Part shown: piece by piece, positions 24,966 through 36,730 of the stretch
How positions within the stretch are numbered: position 1 is the stretch's first letter
Layout: each line of letters opens with the position of its first letter
DNA from: Comamonadaceae bacterium
Lineage (GTDB): Bacteria > Pseudomonadota > Gammaproteobacteria > Burkholderiales > Burkholderiaceae_C
NCBI GenBank assembly: GCA_011391745.1
Contig: JAABPX010000016.1
Location: forward strand, 1-60,330
Direction: 5' to 3'
Length of the DNA: 60,330 nt
The notes under the pieces: model-generated
Told to the model about the DNA's origin: nothing
Databases searched by the model: none
What the model saw: the letters and a program-made list of their open reading frames with translations, nothing else
Made by a program: the position numbers and the translations under genes

Positions 24966-25742
24966 ATGCCACGATCCACCGACTGGACGCGCAACGAAAC
25001 ATTGGCGGCGTTTCACATTTACCTGCAACTGCCATTTGGGCAGCTGCACCGCAACCAAGCACGCATCGTGCAGTTGTCGCAATGGATCGGGCGCACTGCC
25101 GACGCAATAGCCATGAAGCTCGGAAACTTGGCCAGCCTCGACCCTCAAATTGTGGCCAGTGGACGGCGTGGCATGGGCCATGCGTCTAAGCTTGACGAGA
25201 AAATCTGGGATGAATTTTTGGCGACGAATGACACTGTGGTGACCGAAGCGGCCACGTCCTTTGGACACTATGCAGAACAAAACGGCCTGCCGCCCTTTGT
25301 GGACGTGCTGGACGAAGTGCCCGAGATTGCAGAAGGCAAAACCACCACGGCCATCGTGCAGGTGCGCGTCAACCAAGCCCGGTTTCGCCGCGCCATCTTG
25401 GCCAGCTACAACGCCACTTGCTGCATGAGTGGCCTGCGCGTGCCCAAGCTGCTGGTGGCCAGCCACATCGTGCCGTGGAGTATGGACACCCAAAACCGCC
25501 TGAACCCCAGCAACGGCCTGTGCCTGTCGGCCCTGCACGACCGGGCGTATGACCAAGGGCTGATCACGGTGTTACCGGACTTCACCATCCGCGTGGGCGA
25601 AGCGCTGCGTCACGCCGAGTTGGACCCGTTTGCACAAAGCAGCTTGGCGCAATGCCAAAGGCAGGCGATTTGCCTGCCGGAACGCTTTCGGCCAGCGCCT
25701 GCGTTTTTGGAGGCGCATGCGCGGAGGTTTGGGTTTTTGTGA
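24966..25742 (+). CDS. HNH endonuclease
   Basis: A 258-residue protein. The N-terminal half (WTRNETLAAFHIYLQLPFGQLH...IGRTADAIAMKLGNLASLDP) is a conserved helical region; the C-terminal half is an HNH domain: YNATCCMSG (about 147-155), SHIVPW (about 164-169) and NPSNGLCLSALHDRAYDQG. A single CxxC-like pair is not evident, so zinc binding is uncertain. The start at 24966 is chosen because AGGGAG lies upstream and the protein then begins in the conserved region. It stands 104 bp before the methyltransferase-PLD-helicase fusion and may supply DNA cutting for the same defence or repair function. Confidence 0.85.
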   Translation: MPRSTDWTRNETLAAFHIYLQLPFGQLHRNQARIVQLSQWIGRTADAIAMKLGNLASLDPQIVASGRRGMGHASKLDEKIWDEFLATNDTVVTEAATSFGHYAEQNGLPPFVDVLDEVPEIAEGKTTTAIVQVRVNQARFRRAILASYNATCCMSGLRVPKLLVASHIVPWSMDTQNRLNPSNGLCLSALHDRAYDQGLITVLPDFTIRVGEALRHAELDPFAQSSLAQCQRQAICLPERFRPAPAFLEAHARRFGFL

Positions 25743-25846
25743 CGAAGCGTGAAACCCAGGCTGTGACATCCATTCACCTAAAAATTTTGACTGGAAAGCA
25801 CGCACAATCAACGGCAATACATATATAGCTAGTCAGATTGCACCAC

Positions 25847-28800
25847 ATGACCGAAAAGTCCAAGCCAGCCTCCACCGTCGGCTATTACAACGACCGCGCC
25901 GAGCAGTTTTTCAGCTCAACTTTGCGGGTGGACATGGGTCCAATTTACGAGCGCTTTCTTGACGGGCTTGCCCCTGGCGCAAGCATCTTGGATGCCGGTT
26001 GCGGATCGGGGCGTGATGCGCGTGCATTTGCTGACCGGGGTTTCACCGTCAGCGCTTTTGATGCTTCTGTTGAACTGGCCAAGCGGGCCAGTGAGCACTG
26101 TGGCTTTGTGGTGGATGTTCGGCGCTTTGAGGATGTGGACGAGGTGGCCCAATACGATGCGATCTGGTGCTGCGCCAGTTTGCTGCATGTGCCGCTTTTG
26201 GACATGCCGGGTGTGTTGTCCAAATTGTGGGCGGCGATCAAAGCAGGTGGCCGCATTTATGTGAGCTACAAGCTTGGCAGCGGCGAGCGTGAACACGACG
26301 GGCGGCGCTTTACAGATGCCGACGAGGACACCGTGCGTGCTTGGCTTGGGGCCATGCCCGAGTTGCTGCGCATGGAGTTTTGGCAAACCCAAGACCAACG
26401 GCCCGACCGCATTGAAAGCTGGACCAATGCTTTGGCCCACCGTTCGACTGGGCCTGATAAGCGGCTTGTGACCGGTGACGACGATCATTTTTTGCCGCAC
26501 CTGTCAGCCGCTTTTGCGCGTTCCAACCAAGCCGATTTGGCGGTGTCCTTTATCAAGACTTCGGGGCTGCGTTTGCTGCTGCCCGATTTGCAAGGCATGG
26601 CACAAGCAGGTGACACGCATCGCGTTCGGGTTTTGACCAGCGACTACCTGGACATCACTGACCCAGAGGCTTTGCGCTTGCTGCTTTTGCTGCAAGAAAG
26701 CGGTGCCGAGGTGCGCGTGTACGCCACGCAAAACCAAGACAGCTTTCACCTCAAGGCCTATGTGTTCGCCCGCTTCGAAGCCGGGCAGTTGAAGACTGGC
26801 ACCGCCTTCATTGGGTCCAGCAATATCAGCAGCAAAGCCCTGCGCGATGGGCTGGAGTGGAACTACCGCGTGGTGTTTCCGCAAGACGCGGGTTATCTGG
26901 AAGCACGCGAACGGTTTGAAGAACTTTTTGCGCACCCCAAAACCATGCCCTTGACCGACAGCTGGATCGAGGCCTATGAACAGCGGCGCTTGCCGCCCAC
27001 GCGTTCGGTGGCTCCCGGCAGCCACGAACAAGAGGCACCACCAACGCCCAACGACATTCAGCGAGAAGCCTTGACCGCACTGGCCGACACCCGCGAAAAC
27101 GGTTATCGACGCGGCTTGGTGGTTTTGGCGACGGGTCTTGGCAAGACATGGCTGGCCGCTTTTGATGCGGTGCGCATGGGGGCTCGGCGCATTTTGTTTG
27201 TGGCGCATCGCGAAGAAATTTTGAGCCAAGCAGCGGCCACCTTCATCCGCATCTTGCCCGGCAAACGGGTGGGTTATTACACCGGGCGCAGCCGCGATGG
27301 CGATGTGGACGTGTTGTGCGCATCGGTGCAGACGCTGGGCAAAGCGGCGCACTTGGAGCGCTTTGCACCGCAGCATTTTGATTACATCGTTGTGGACGAA
27401 TTCCACCACGCCGCTGCTGCCACCTACAAGCGCTTGTTGGCGCACTTTGCGCCCTCGTTTTTGTTGGGCTTGACGGCCACGCCAGACCGGACAGACCAGT
27501 CGGACATCTTAACTTTGTGTGACGACAACTTGGTCTTTGGCTGCAACCTGTTTGCGGGCATCACCAGCGGCTTGTTGGCCCCGTTTCATTACTACGGCGT
27601 TCACGACGAGTCGGTAGATTACAAGGAAGTGCCTTGGCGCAATGGACGCTTTGATCCTGAAGAACTGTCGAACAAATTGGCCACTTTGGCGCGTGCGCGT
27701 CATGCCCTGGCGCAATGGCGTGCCAAGGCCCAGCGGCGCACGCTGGCCTTTTGTGTCTCCACCCTGCATGCCGATTTCATGGCCGAGCATTTCACGCGTG
27801 CTGGCGTGTCGGCCGCTGCGGTGTATGCGGGCTCAGTGCTGGGGCGTGCACAGGCGCTCGAAAAACTGGAAGACGGCAGTTTGCAAGTTTTGTTCTCGGT
27901 GGACTTGTTCAATGAGGGCGTGGATTTGCCCAGCATTGACACGGTGCTGATGCTCCGGCCCACCGAATCCAAAATTTTGTTTTTGCAACAGCTGGGGCGC
28001 GGCCTGCGGCGACACGAGGGCAAACAGCAGTTGGTGGTGCTGGACTTCATTGGCAATCACCAAGCCTTTTTAGGCAAGCCGCAAGCCTTGTTTGGCGTAG
28101 GCCCCACGTACAAAGCCTTGGCGGACTTTGGGCGCAAGGCAGAAAAGAACGCCCTGGAGCTGCCAAACGGTTGTTACGTCAACTATGACTTATCGATCAT
28201 CGAGTTTCTGAAATCGCTCGATGGGGCCGGAACGCAAAAAGATTACGAGGCTCTACGGGCCGTGCTGGGCCGCAGGCCCACCTTGACTGAGTTTTACCAC
28301 TCGGGCAGCAGCATGCAGGACATGCGTCGGCGTGAAGGCCATTGGTTTGCACTGGTCCAAAGCATGGGGGATTTGTCTGCGGACGAAACCGCCGTTGCCG
28401 AGCGTTTCAAAATGGTCTTGCAGTACGTGGAAACCATGGAGATGAAAAAAAGCTTCATGGCCGTCACGCTGGAGGCGTGGCTGGAACTGGATGGCCTGCG
28501 CCAGCCTGTTGCGCTGGGCGTTTTGGCCGCGCACTCGCGTGGGGTACTCGACCGTCGTCGCCCTTTGTTGTCTGACCTCGATGCAAAGATGCTGACAACC
28601 CCGGGCACCGACGCCGCGTGGGCGCGGTATTGGCTGAACAACCCCATCACAGCCTTGACTGGGGGCAACCTCAAAAACCCTGCATCGGTCCCGTTTAAGG
28701 CAATCGATGGCAACTTTGGACTCAAGCAGACTCTTTTGGAATCAGACGTGGTGCCGCTGACGGACATGCTGCAAGAACTGGTCGATTACAGACTGGCCGC

Positions 28801-29710
28801 TTACGAGGTTCGCAGGTTGGCTGTGGAGCCCGCCAACAATGTGATTCCCTTCCCCGTCAAGCGTCGCGAGACGGTGGAGTTGCCGTATTTCCCCAACCTC
28901 AAAATCGCGTGCGGCCATTTCAAAACTGGGCGTGCTGACGCCGAAGAGCACAGGGCTTTGCCGCTGGCCTATGGCACGCTGGACCCCAGTCGCCACTTCA
29001 TCGCCCGCGCATCAGGCAACTCAATGAACGGCGGCAAAAATCCGGTGTTGGACGGTGACTATTTGCTGCTGGAGTTGATCACGCCCAGTCGGGCAGGCTC
29101 GATCACGGGGAGCGTAGTGGCCATCGAGCGGCAAGACGACAGCGGCGACAACCAATACCTGCTGCGGGTGGTCACCAAGGGCCGCGATGGCCAATACATT
29201 CTGAAAGCCAACAACCCGGACTACGAAGACCTGACGGCCACCGACGACATGCGCACGCTCGCTCGCCTGCGCAACATCATCGATCCACTGGATCTGGCGC
29301 TCGGTGAGTCTTTTATGCGCGAAGACATTCCGCCGCTGTTTGGCGAGGCCTACAACCCCGGCAATTGGAATGTCGGCCATGTGGTGCTGGCCCAGAAAAA
29401 GGCGCACATCTTGCTGGTCACGCTCAACAAACAAGGCCGGGCTGACGAGCACAAGTACATGGACCACTGGATCGATGACACGCACTTTCACTGGCAAAGC
29501 CAAAACGCCACCGACCCGACCAGCAAACGCGGCGACGAAATCATCCGCCACGCCGCTTTAGGCATCGACATCCATCTCTTTGTGCGCGACACCAAGCTGG
29601 CCGCTGGCAAGGCCGCTCCCTTCACGTACCACGGCCGGGCGCGCTACCAGTCGCACCAGGGCAGCAGGCCCATGAGCATTGTGTTTGGGCTTGATGCGGC
29701 TATGGGGTAA
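25847..29710 (+). CDS. Multidomain fusion: SAM methyltransferase, PLD nuclease, SF2 helicase, S24-like, DUF3427
   Basis: A 1287-residue protein, longer than the usual PLD-helicase-DUF3427 proteins of about 1000 residues because of an N-terminal class I methyltransferase (SILDAGCGSGRDARAF near 50; no DPPY motif, so not a typical DNA amino-methylase). A phospholipase D-type nuclease follows (FHLKAYVF near 300, then IGSSNIS). The SF2 helicase has ATGLGKTW (near 431), DEFHH (near 517), LTATPDRTD and QLGRGLRR (near 714). An S24/LexA-like domain shows ASGNSMNGG (near 1056), but the position expected for the catalytic Lys reads Arg (YLLRVV). The last 125 residues are DUF3427. The ATG at 25847 is preferred to a TTG three codons earlier. 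Likely a defence or DNA-repair protein. Confidence 0.85.
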   Translation: MTEKSKPASTVGYYNDRAEQFFSSTLRVDMGPIYERFLDGLAPGASILDAGCGSGRDARAFADRGFTVSAFDASVELAKRASEHCGFVVDVRRFEDVDEVAQYDAIWCCASLLHVPLLDMPGVLSKLWAAIKAGGRIYVSYKLGSGEREHDGRRFTDADEDTVRAWLGAMPELLRMEFWQTQDQRPDRIESWTNALAHRSTGPDKRLVTGDDDHFLPHLSAAFARSNQADLAVSFIKTSGLRLLLPDLQGMAQAGDTHRVRVLTSDYLDITDPEALRLLLLLQESGAEVRVYATQNQDSFHLKAYVFARFEAGQLKTGTAFIGSSNISSKALRDGLEWNYRVVFPQDAGYLEARERFEELFAHPKTMPLTDSWIEAYEQRRLPPTRSVAPGSHEQEAPPTPNDIQREALTALADTRENGYRRGLVVLATGLGKTWLAAFDAVRMGARRILFVAHREEILSQAAATFIRILPGKRVGYYTGRSRDGDVDVLCASVQTLGKAAHLERFAPQHFDYIVVDEFHHAAAATYKRLLAHFAPSFLLGLTATPDRTDQSDILTLCDDNLVFGCNLFAGITSGLLAPFHYYGVHDESVDYKEVPWRNGRFDPEELSNKLATLARARHALAQWRAKAQRRTLAFCVSTLHADFMAEHFTRAGVSAAAVYAGSVLGRAQALEKLEDGSLQVLFSVDLFNEGVDLPSIDTVLMLRPTESKILFLQQLGRGLRRHEGKQQLVVLDFIGNHQAFLGKPQALFGVGPTYKALADFGRKAEKNALELPNGCYVNYDLSIIEFLKSLDGAGTQKDYEALRAVLGRRPTLTEFYHSGSSMQDMRRREGHWFALVQSMGDLSADETAVAERFKMVLQYVETMEMKKSFMAVTLEAWLELDGLRQPVALGVLAAHSRGVLDRRRPLLSDLDAKMLTTPGTDAAWARYWLNNPITALTGGNLKNPASVPFKAIDGNFGLKQTLLESDVVPLTDMLQELVDYRLAAYEVRRLAVEPANNVIPFPVKRRETVELPYFPNLKIACGHFKTGRADAEEHRALPLAYGTLDPSRHFIARASGNSMNGGKNPVLDGDYLLLELITPSRAGSITGSVVAIERQDDSGDNQYLLRVVTKGRDGQYILKANNPDYEDLTATDDMRTLARLRNIIDPLDLALGESFMREDIPPLFGEAYNPGNWNVGHVVLAQKKAHILLVTLNKQGRADEHKYMDHWIDDTHFHWQSQNATDPTSKRGDEIIRHAALGIDIHLFVRDTKLAAGKAAPFTYHGRARYQSHQGSRPMSIVFGLDAAMG

Positions 29711-29732
29711 TTTGCAGGCACGGTTCACACGC

Positions 29733-29986
29733 TCAACGGCGGACAAACGCAAGCAGAAGCTGGTAGTCACCTTGGTCTGCAGCTCGCAGGGCTGCCAGGT
29801 ACCGTGCCCGAACATCGTTGGCAGCAACCAGACTGCCGCCGTTGCCCCATGTGAACGCAGTTTGACCAAGGTTTCTCAGCAATGCGTCGGCCATCATGCG
29901 GGCATGTCGGCCATTGCCATTGGGGAAGGGGTGAATCCAGACCAAGTCGCGGTGAAAGCTTCCTGCTCATCCAGCTCTATCGCCAT
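29733..29986 (-). pseudogene. Mobile mystery protein B (Fic family), internally deleted
   Basis: The C-terminal part of a Fic/DOC protein is intact: FHRDLVWIHPFPNGNGRH, which contains the catalytic HPFxxGNGR motif, through to LLLAFVRR at the stop. The start is also present: an ATG at 29986 overlapping the end of mobile mystery A and encoding MAIELDEQEA. Between them roughly 100 residues of the usual 190-200-residue protein are missing, and the two parts lie in different frames, joining near 29956-29961. The Fic helices that shape the ATP site are lost, so AMP-transfer activity is not expected. Confidence 0.85.
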
Positions 29987-30438
29987 AGGTCTGACCAGCG
30001 GCCTCGCAGCAATTCTTCGGTTCTGCGTTCAACCTGTTTGCGAAGCCGTTCTGAGCCGGGGCGCTGGTCTTCAAGACCCATGGTGTGGGCCACGTTTCCC
30101 ACCTCTTCCATGGCGATGGCGCGAGCGCGTTCCTGAACCACGTCCGTGAGCGGGCGTCTGGGCACCAGCGCATAGACCAGTTCGCAATCGAGTCCATCAG
30201 CGAGTTTGCGCAGTTGTCCGAGCGAGATGCGGTCCTCCGCTTCGGACTGTTCGGACTTGTGCAGCGTTGCCCCCGAGATGCCCAGACGCTCGGCTTGCTG
30301 GCGTTCGGTTCGACCCAGGGCATCCCGGATGAGCTTCAGCCAACCCCGTGCCGGTCGCTGGAGCTTCACCCAGTCCGCGTAGCCGGAAAGGGTGGACTGC
30401 ACTTGCTCAAGTCGAAGCTGGTTCAGTTCAGAAGACAT
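29977..30438 (-). CDS. Mobile mystery protein A (HTH regulator)
   Basis: A 153-residue protein with an XRE-type helix-turn-helix (ALGRTERQQAERLGISGATLHKSEQSE). The middle LRKLADGLDCELVYALVPRRPL and the C-terminal coiled segment are typical of mobile mystery protein A, and the length is normal. It is normally encoded just before the Fic protein, mobile mystery B, and the pair moves on integrons and islands. Here only A is intact. A palindrome lies between its ATG and the upstream A+T-rich promoter region, suggesting self-regulation. Confidence 0.9.
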   Translation of the reverse strand: MSSELNQLRLEQVQSTLSGYADWVKLQRPARGWLKLIRDALGRTERQQAERLGISGATLHKSEQSEAEDRISLGQLRKLADGLDCELVYALVPRRPLTDVVQERARAIAMEEVGNVAHTMGLEDQRPGSERLRKQVERRTEELLRGRWSDLWR

Positions 30439-30442
30439 TGCT

Positions 30443-30454
30443 AGCCTATAGGCT
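30443..30454. promoter_or_regulatory. Candidate operator for mobile mystery protein A
   Basis: AGCCTATAGGCT is a perfect 12-bp palindrome just upstream of the start codon. A further half-site, TAGCCTA, is at 30475-30481 in the same A+T-rich stretch. Spacing and symmetry fit autoregulation by the HTH protein. Confidence 0.5.
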
Positions 30455-30575
30455 GGTTAATTCGGTTTAAATGATAGCCTAAATAGAATCAAACCACAAT
30501 TAAATGCTTCATTATTAAGAAGCAGCAAAAATCATCCTGCTGCACTTTGGGCCAGCAGACAAGGCAGCGTGCCGA

Positions 30576-33269
<2,694 letters not shown>

Positions 33270-34376
33270 TTAAATACGCATGGGCATGACAACGTATTTA
33301 AAGGCGTTGTCTTCGGGGTTGGTCACCAGCGCGGAGCTGTTGCCGTCGGACAGTTCAATGCGCACCATGTCTTGTGTCATGTTTTGCAAGGCGTCGATCA
33401 GGTAGGTGACGTTAAAGCCAATTTCAATGGCGTCGCCGCTGTAGTCGATGTCGAGCTCGTCCACCGCTTCTTCCAGCTCGGCGTTGTTTGAGGCCACGCG
33501 CAGGGTGCCGGGCTCCAGGTTCAGGCGCACGCCTTTGAACTTGTCGCTGGTCATGATGGCGGTGCGCTGCAGCGAAGCCAACAGCGGCACGCGGCCCAGG
33601 GTGACGATGTTTTTGTGGTTCTTGGGGATGACGCGGTTGTAGTCGGGGAACTTGCCTTCAACCAACTTGGTCACGAACTCCATGCCGTCGAAGGTGAAGC
33701 GGGCTTGGTTGGCGGCGAACTGCAACTCAATGGCGCCGTCTTTGTCGGACAACAAACGCTGCAGTTCCAGCACGGTTTTGCGCGGCAAGATGACTTCTTG
33801 CTTGGGCACGTCCACATCGAGCGTGGCCGACGAAAAGGCCAAGCGGTGCCCGTCGGTGGCCACGAGCGAGAGCTGCTTGCCTTCGGCCACAAACAAGATG
33901 CCGTTGAGGTAATAACGGATGTCGTGCACGGCCATCGAGAACGACACTTGGCTGATCAGGCTCTTGAGGGTTTTTTGCGGCACGCTGAACACCGGGCCAA
34001 AGCTGGGCGACTCTTGCACCAGCGGGAAGTCTTCGGCGGGCATGCTTTGCAGCGTGAAGCGGCTTTTGCCGCCTTTGAGGATGAGCTTGCCGCCGGTGTT
34101 TTCTAGGCTGACGGTTTGGTCCGATGGCATGGTGCGCAAGATGTCGATGAGCTTGCGTGCGCCCAAGGTGGTGGCGAAGTTGCCTTCTTCGCCCGCGAGG
34201 TCGGCGCTGGTGCGAATTTGAATTTCTAGGTCGCTGGTGGTCAGTTGCACCTGCGGGCCGGTTTTGCGCAACAACACGTTGGCCAAGATCGGCAGGGTGT
34301 GACGACGTTCAACAATGCCCGCGACCGATTGCATGGCGGCAAGGATTTTGTCTTGGGTCGATTTAAAAACGATCAT
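33270..34376 (-). CDS. dnaN: DNA polymerase III beta sliding clamp
   Basis: A 368-residue processivity clamp that encircles DNA as a dimer. The start MIVFKSTQDKILAAMQSVAGIVERRHTLPI and the end VTNPEDNAFKYVVMPMRI are the conserved termini of the family, and three clamp domains of about 120 residues fit the length. It follows dnaA after 122 bp; that gap shows no DnaA box and no obvious terminator, so dnaA-dnaN-gyrB may be one transcription unit. Confidence 0.98.
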   Translation of the reverse strand: MIVFKSTQDKILAAMQSVAGIVERRHTLPILANVLLRKTGPQVQLTTSDLEIQIRTSADLAGEEGNFATTLGARKLIDILRTMPSDQTVSLENTGGKLILKGGKSRFTLQSMPAEDFPLVQESPSFGPVFSVPQKTLKSLISQVSFSMAVHDIRYYLNGILFVAEGKQLSLVATDGHRLAFSSATLDVDVPKQEVILPRKTVLELQRLLSDKDGAIELQFAANQARFTFDGMEFVTKLVEGKFPDYNRVIPKNHKNIVTLGRVPLLASLQRTAIMTSDKFKGVRLNLEPGTLRVASNNAELEEAVDELDIDYSGDAIEIGFNVTYLIDALQNMTQDMVRIELSDGNSSALVTNPEDNAFKYVVMPMRI

Positions 34377-34498
34377 GTCTCAGGCTCTTTCGTTCGGGGT
34401 GGCAAACAGCGTCTATTTTCGCTTGTTTTGGGGTGAATTTGGCTCGGTTTGATGGCAGCAGAGCGGGAATTTTTCCGTTTGTGACGCCTTGCACAGTC

Positions 34499-35905
34499 TC
34501 ACCCCTTGAGGGTTTGCTCCAGCACGTGCAGTTGTTGGTTGAGCTCGGTGTTGGTTTGGCGTTCAGCGGCGATTTTTCGTACCGCGTGAAGCACGGTGGT
34601 GTGATCGCGCCCACCAAACAACTCGCCGATTTCGGGCAGGCTTTTTTGCGTCAGCTCTTTGGCCAAAAACATGGCGATTTGGCGCGGTCGGGCGATGCTG
34701 GCCGGGCGTTTTTTGCTGTACATGTCGGCGACTTTGATTTTGTAAAAGTCGGCGGCGGTTTTTTGGATATTTTCGACGCTGATCTGGCGGTTTTGAATGG
34801 ACAAGAGGTCTTTTAACGCATCTCGGGCCAATTGAATGGAGATTTCTTTTTGGTTGAAACGCGAATACGCCAAGATCTTGCGCAACGCGCCTTCGAGCTC
34901 ACGGACGTTCGAACGCACGTGTTTGGCAACAAAAAAGGCCACATCCTCGGGTAACTGGGTGTTTTCGACCACCGCTTTGTTGATCAGAATGGCCACGCGC
35001 ATTTCCAGCTCGGGCGGCTCGATGGCCACGGTCAGGCCCGAGTCAAAGCGCGAAACCAAACGCTCGTGGATGTCGGTCAGGCCTTTGGGGTAGGTGTCGC
35101 TGGTCAGCACGATGTGGCTTTTGCGGGCCAGCAGGGCTTCAAAGGCATTAAAAAATTCTTCCTGTGTGCGCTCTTTGTTGGCAAAGAACTGCACATCATC
35201 GATGAGCAGCAGGTCCAGCGAGTGGTAACGCTCCTTGAACTCGTCAAAGGTTTTGCGTTGGTAGGCTTTAACCACATCCGACACAAACTGCTCGGCGTGG
35301 ATGTAGAGAACTTTGGATTTGGTGCGGTCGGCCAGCAGGTGGTTCCCGATGGCGTGCATCAAGTGGGTTTTGCCCAAGCCCACACCGCCGTAAATAAACA
35401 GCGGGTTGTAAAGCTGACCCAAGCTGCCAGCGACGTGCATGGCGGCGGCGCGGGCCATGCGGTTGGCCGTGCCCTCCACCAAGGTGGAAAAGGTCAAGGC
35501 GGGGTTGAGGCGCGACTTGGAGCCGCCGCTGTTGGTGGCCACCAAGGGGGGGACGTCGGACAACTCAGCGAGCAAGTCGTCGGTGGCGGCTTGGGGTCGA
35601 GGTGTTGATTTAACGGTGGCTTCTCGGTTAGCGAGTGCCAACTCCAGCACCACGGGGTGGTCGGCCAACTGGCTCAGCGTTTCGCTGATGCGGTGGCTGT
35701 ATTGGCTGCGAACCCAGTCCATTTTGAATCGGTTGGCGACGGTCAGGGTGACCTTGGTACCGCCGTCACTGACCTGGGCCACGAGTGGGCGAATCCAAGT
35801 GTTGAACTGATGTTCGGGAATGTCTTGGGCCAGCACGTCAAGGCAGGCAGGCCACAAATCGGGTGTTGCGTCGTCGTCGGAAATGGGGGGTATGCCCTCG
35901 CGCAT
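34499..35905 (-). CDS. dnaA: Chromosomal replication initiator DnaA
   Basis: A 468-residue initiator. Domain I starts [25 protein letters not shown]; domain III has Walker [19 protein letters not shown] and Walker [19 protein letters not shown]; domain IV ends with the box-binding signature [16 protein letters not shown]. It faces away from rpmH. No strong ribosome site precedes the ATG at 35905, but the sequence is conserved from residue 12 on. Two DnaA boxes lie just upstream and may also serve autoregulation. Confidence 0.98.
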   Translation of the reverse strand: MREGIPPISDDDATPDLWPACLDVLAQDIPEHQFNTWIRPLVAQVSDGGTKVTLTVANRFKMDWVRSQYSHRISETLSQLADHPVVLELALANREATVKSTPRPQAATDDLLAELSDVPPLVATNSGGSKSRLNPALTFSTLVEGTANRMARAAAMHVAGSLGQLYNPLFIYGGVGLGKTHLMHAIGNHLLADRTKSKVLYIHAEQFVSDVVKAYQRKTFDEFKERYHSLDLLLIDDVQFFANKERTQEEFFNAFEALLARKSHIVLTSDTYPKGLTDIHERLVSRFDSGLTVAIEPPELEMRVAILINKAVVENTQLPEDVAFFVAKHVRSNVRELEGALRKILAYSRFNQKEISIQLARDALKDLLSIQNRQISVENIQKTAADFYKIKVADMYSKKRPASIARPRQIAMFLAKELTQKSLPEIGELFGGRDHTTVLHAVRKIAAERQTNTELNQQLHVLEQTLKG

Positions 35906-36063
35906 GTCGGTGTGGTTTTCTTAAAATTGTGGATAAATTGCTTCGGGCAAGCGTTGAATTGTAGTCCGGTTGGCAAGTTATCCACAAGCCGATGGGTCTA
36001 GGGAAAGCCCCTAAATCGGTGCAAGGCGCTGTCGTGGCGAAGCGCCGAATGTTTGTGCCAAGC
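35906..36063. other. Putative chromosomal origin (oriC) with two DnaA boxes
   Basis: The dnaA-rpmH gap has two perfect DnaA boxes in opposite orientation: TGTGGATAA at 35928-35936 and TTATCCACA at 35978-35986. The first sits in an A+T-rich stretch (TTCTTAAAATTGTGG) that could melt. This is the usual origin place in the order. Only two consensus boxes are seen, so part of the origin could lie elsewhere or use weaker boxes. Confidence 0.6.
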
Positions 36064-36093
36064 TTGCCAGCGGGGTGGTTTATTTGCCATAAT
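36064..36093 (+). promoter_or_regulatory. Sigma-70 promoter of rpmH
   Basis: TTGCCA (36064-36069) and CATAAT (36088-36093) are separated by 18 bp, 34 bp before the rpmH ATG. It would drive the rpmH-rnpA-yidD-yidC run. Confidence 0.6.
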
Positions 36094-36126
36094 CCCGGGT
36101 TCTTTGTCTGATTCAGAATAAGCACC

Positions 36127-36261
36127 ATGAAACGCACTTACCAACCTTCGAAAATTCGCCGCGCCCGTACCCACGGCTTTCTCGTACGCATGAAAACCCG
36201 TGGCGGCCGCGCCGTCATCAACGCTCGCCGTGCCAAGGGCCGCAAGCGCTTGGCCGTCTGA
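36127..36261 (+). CDS. rpmH: 50S ribosomal protein L34
   Basis: A 44-residue protein, [18 protein letters not shown] to KGRKRLAV, matching L34 over its whole length. L34 is one of the smallest and most basic proteins of the large subunit. The gene starts the conserved rpmH-rnpA-yidD-yidC group, divergent from dnaA. Confidence 0.98.
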   Translation: MKRTYQPSKIRRARTHGFLVRMKTRGGRAVINARRAKGRKRLAV

Positions 36262-36331
36262 GCGGGTTTGATGTGCGTGCGGCGCAGACCATTCGCTGCG
36301 TCCGCAACCGTGTCAAACCGAAGGCTGGCCG

Positions 36332-36730
36332 ATGATTCATCGCATCACGTCCCGTCTTCAATTCCAAGCCGTCATGGCGGGGCATACCGTGGCCAAAACC
36401 CCTCATTTCGCCCTTCACCGTGCGCCGCTGGTCGGCCAGCATGCGGGGCATGAATTGTTTCCACACGTGGGTGCTTGGTTGGGTGTTGTGTTGCCCAAAC
36501 GCTGGGCGCGCCGCGCGGTCACACGCAACGCTTTGCGTCGCCAAATCTACGAAGTGAGCCGCCAGTTGCCCGCGCCTTTGCCCTCGCACGCTTGGGTGGT
36601 GCGTTTGCGTAGCGAATTCAGCCGACAGCAGTTCATCAGCGCCACGTCACCGGCTTTAAAGACTGCCGCACGCGCCGAGTTGCAGCAGTTGTTTGCCCAA
36701 TTGCCCACCCAAGGGGGTGCCCATGCTTGA
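36332..36730 (+). CDS. rnpA: Ribonuclease P protein component
   Basis: A 132-residue basic protein, the protein subunit of RNase P that binds the 5' leader of pre-tRNA. The family hallmark is the RNR-type stretch RRAVTRNALRRQIYEVSR. It lies between rpmH and yidD as expected, and overlaps the yidD start by 8 bp. Confidence 0.93.
   Translation: MIHRITSRLQFQAVMAGHTVAKTPHFALHRAPLVGQHAGHELFPHVGAWLGVVLPKRWARRAVTRNALRRQIYEVSRQLPAPLPSHAWVVRLRSEFSRQQFISATSPALKTAARAELQQLFAQLPTQGGAHA

Noticed and set aside
25780..25846. A sigma-70 promoter before the helicase fusion (TTGACT with TATATA)
   Set aside because: A good -35 exists at 25787-25792, but no -10 lies at 16-18 bp; the A+T-rich TATATA is too far away.
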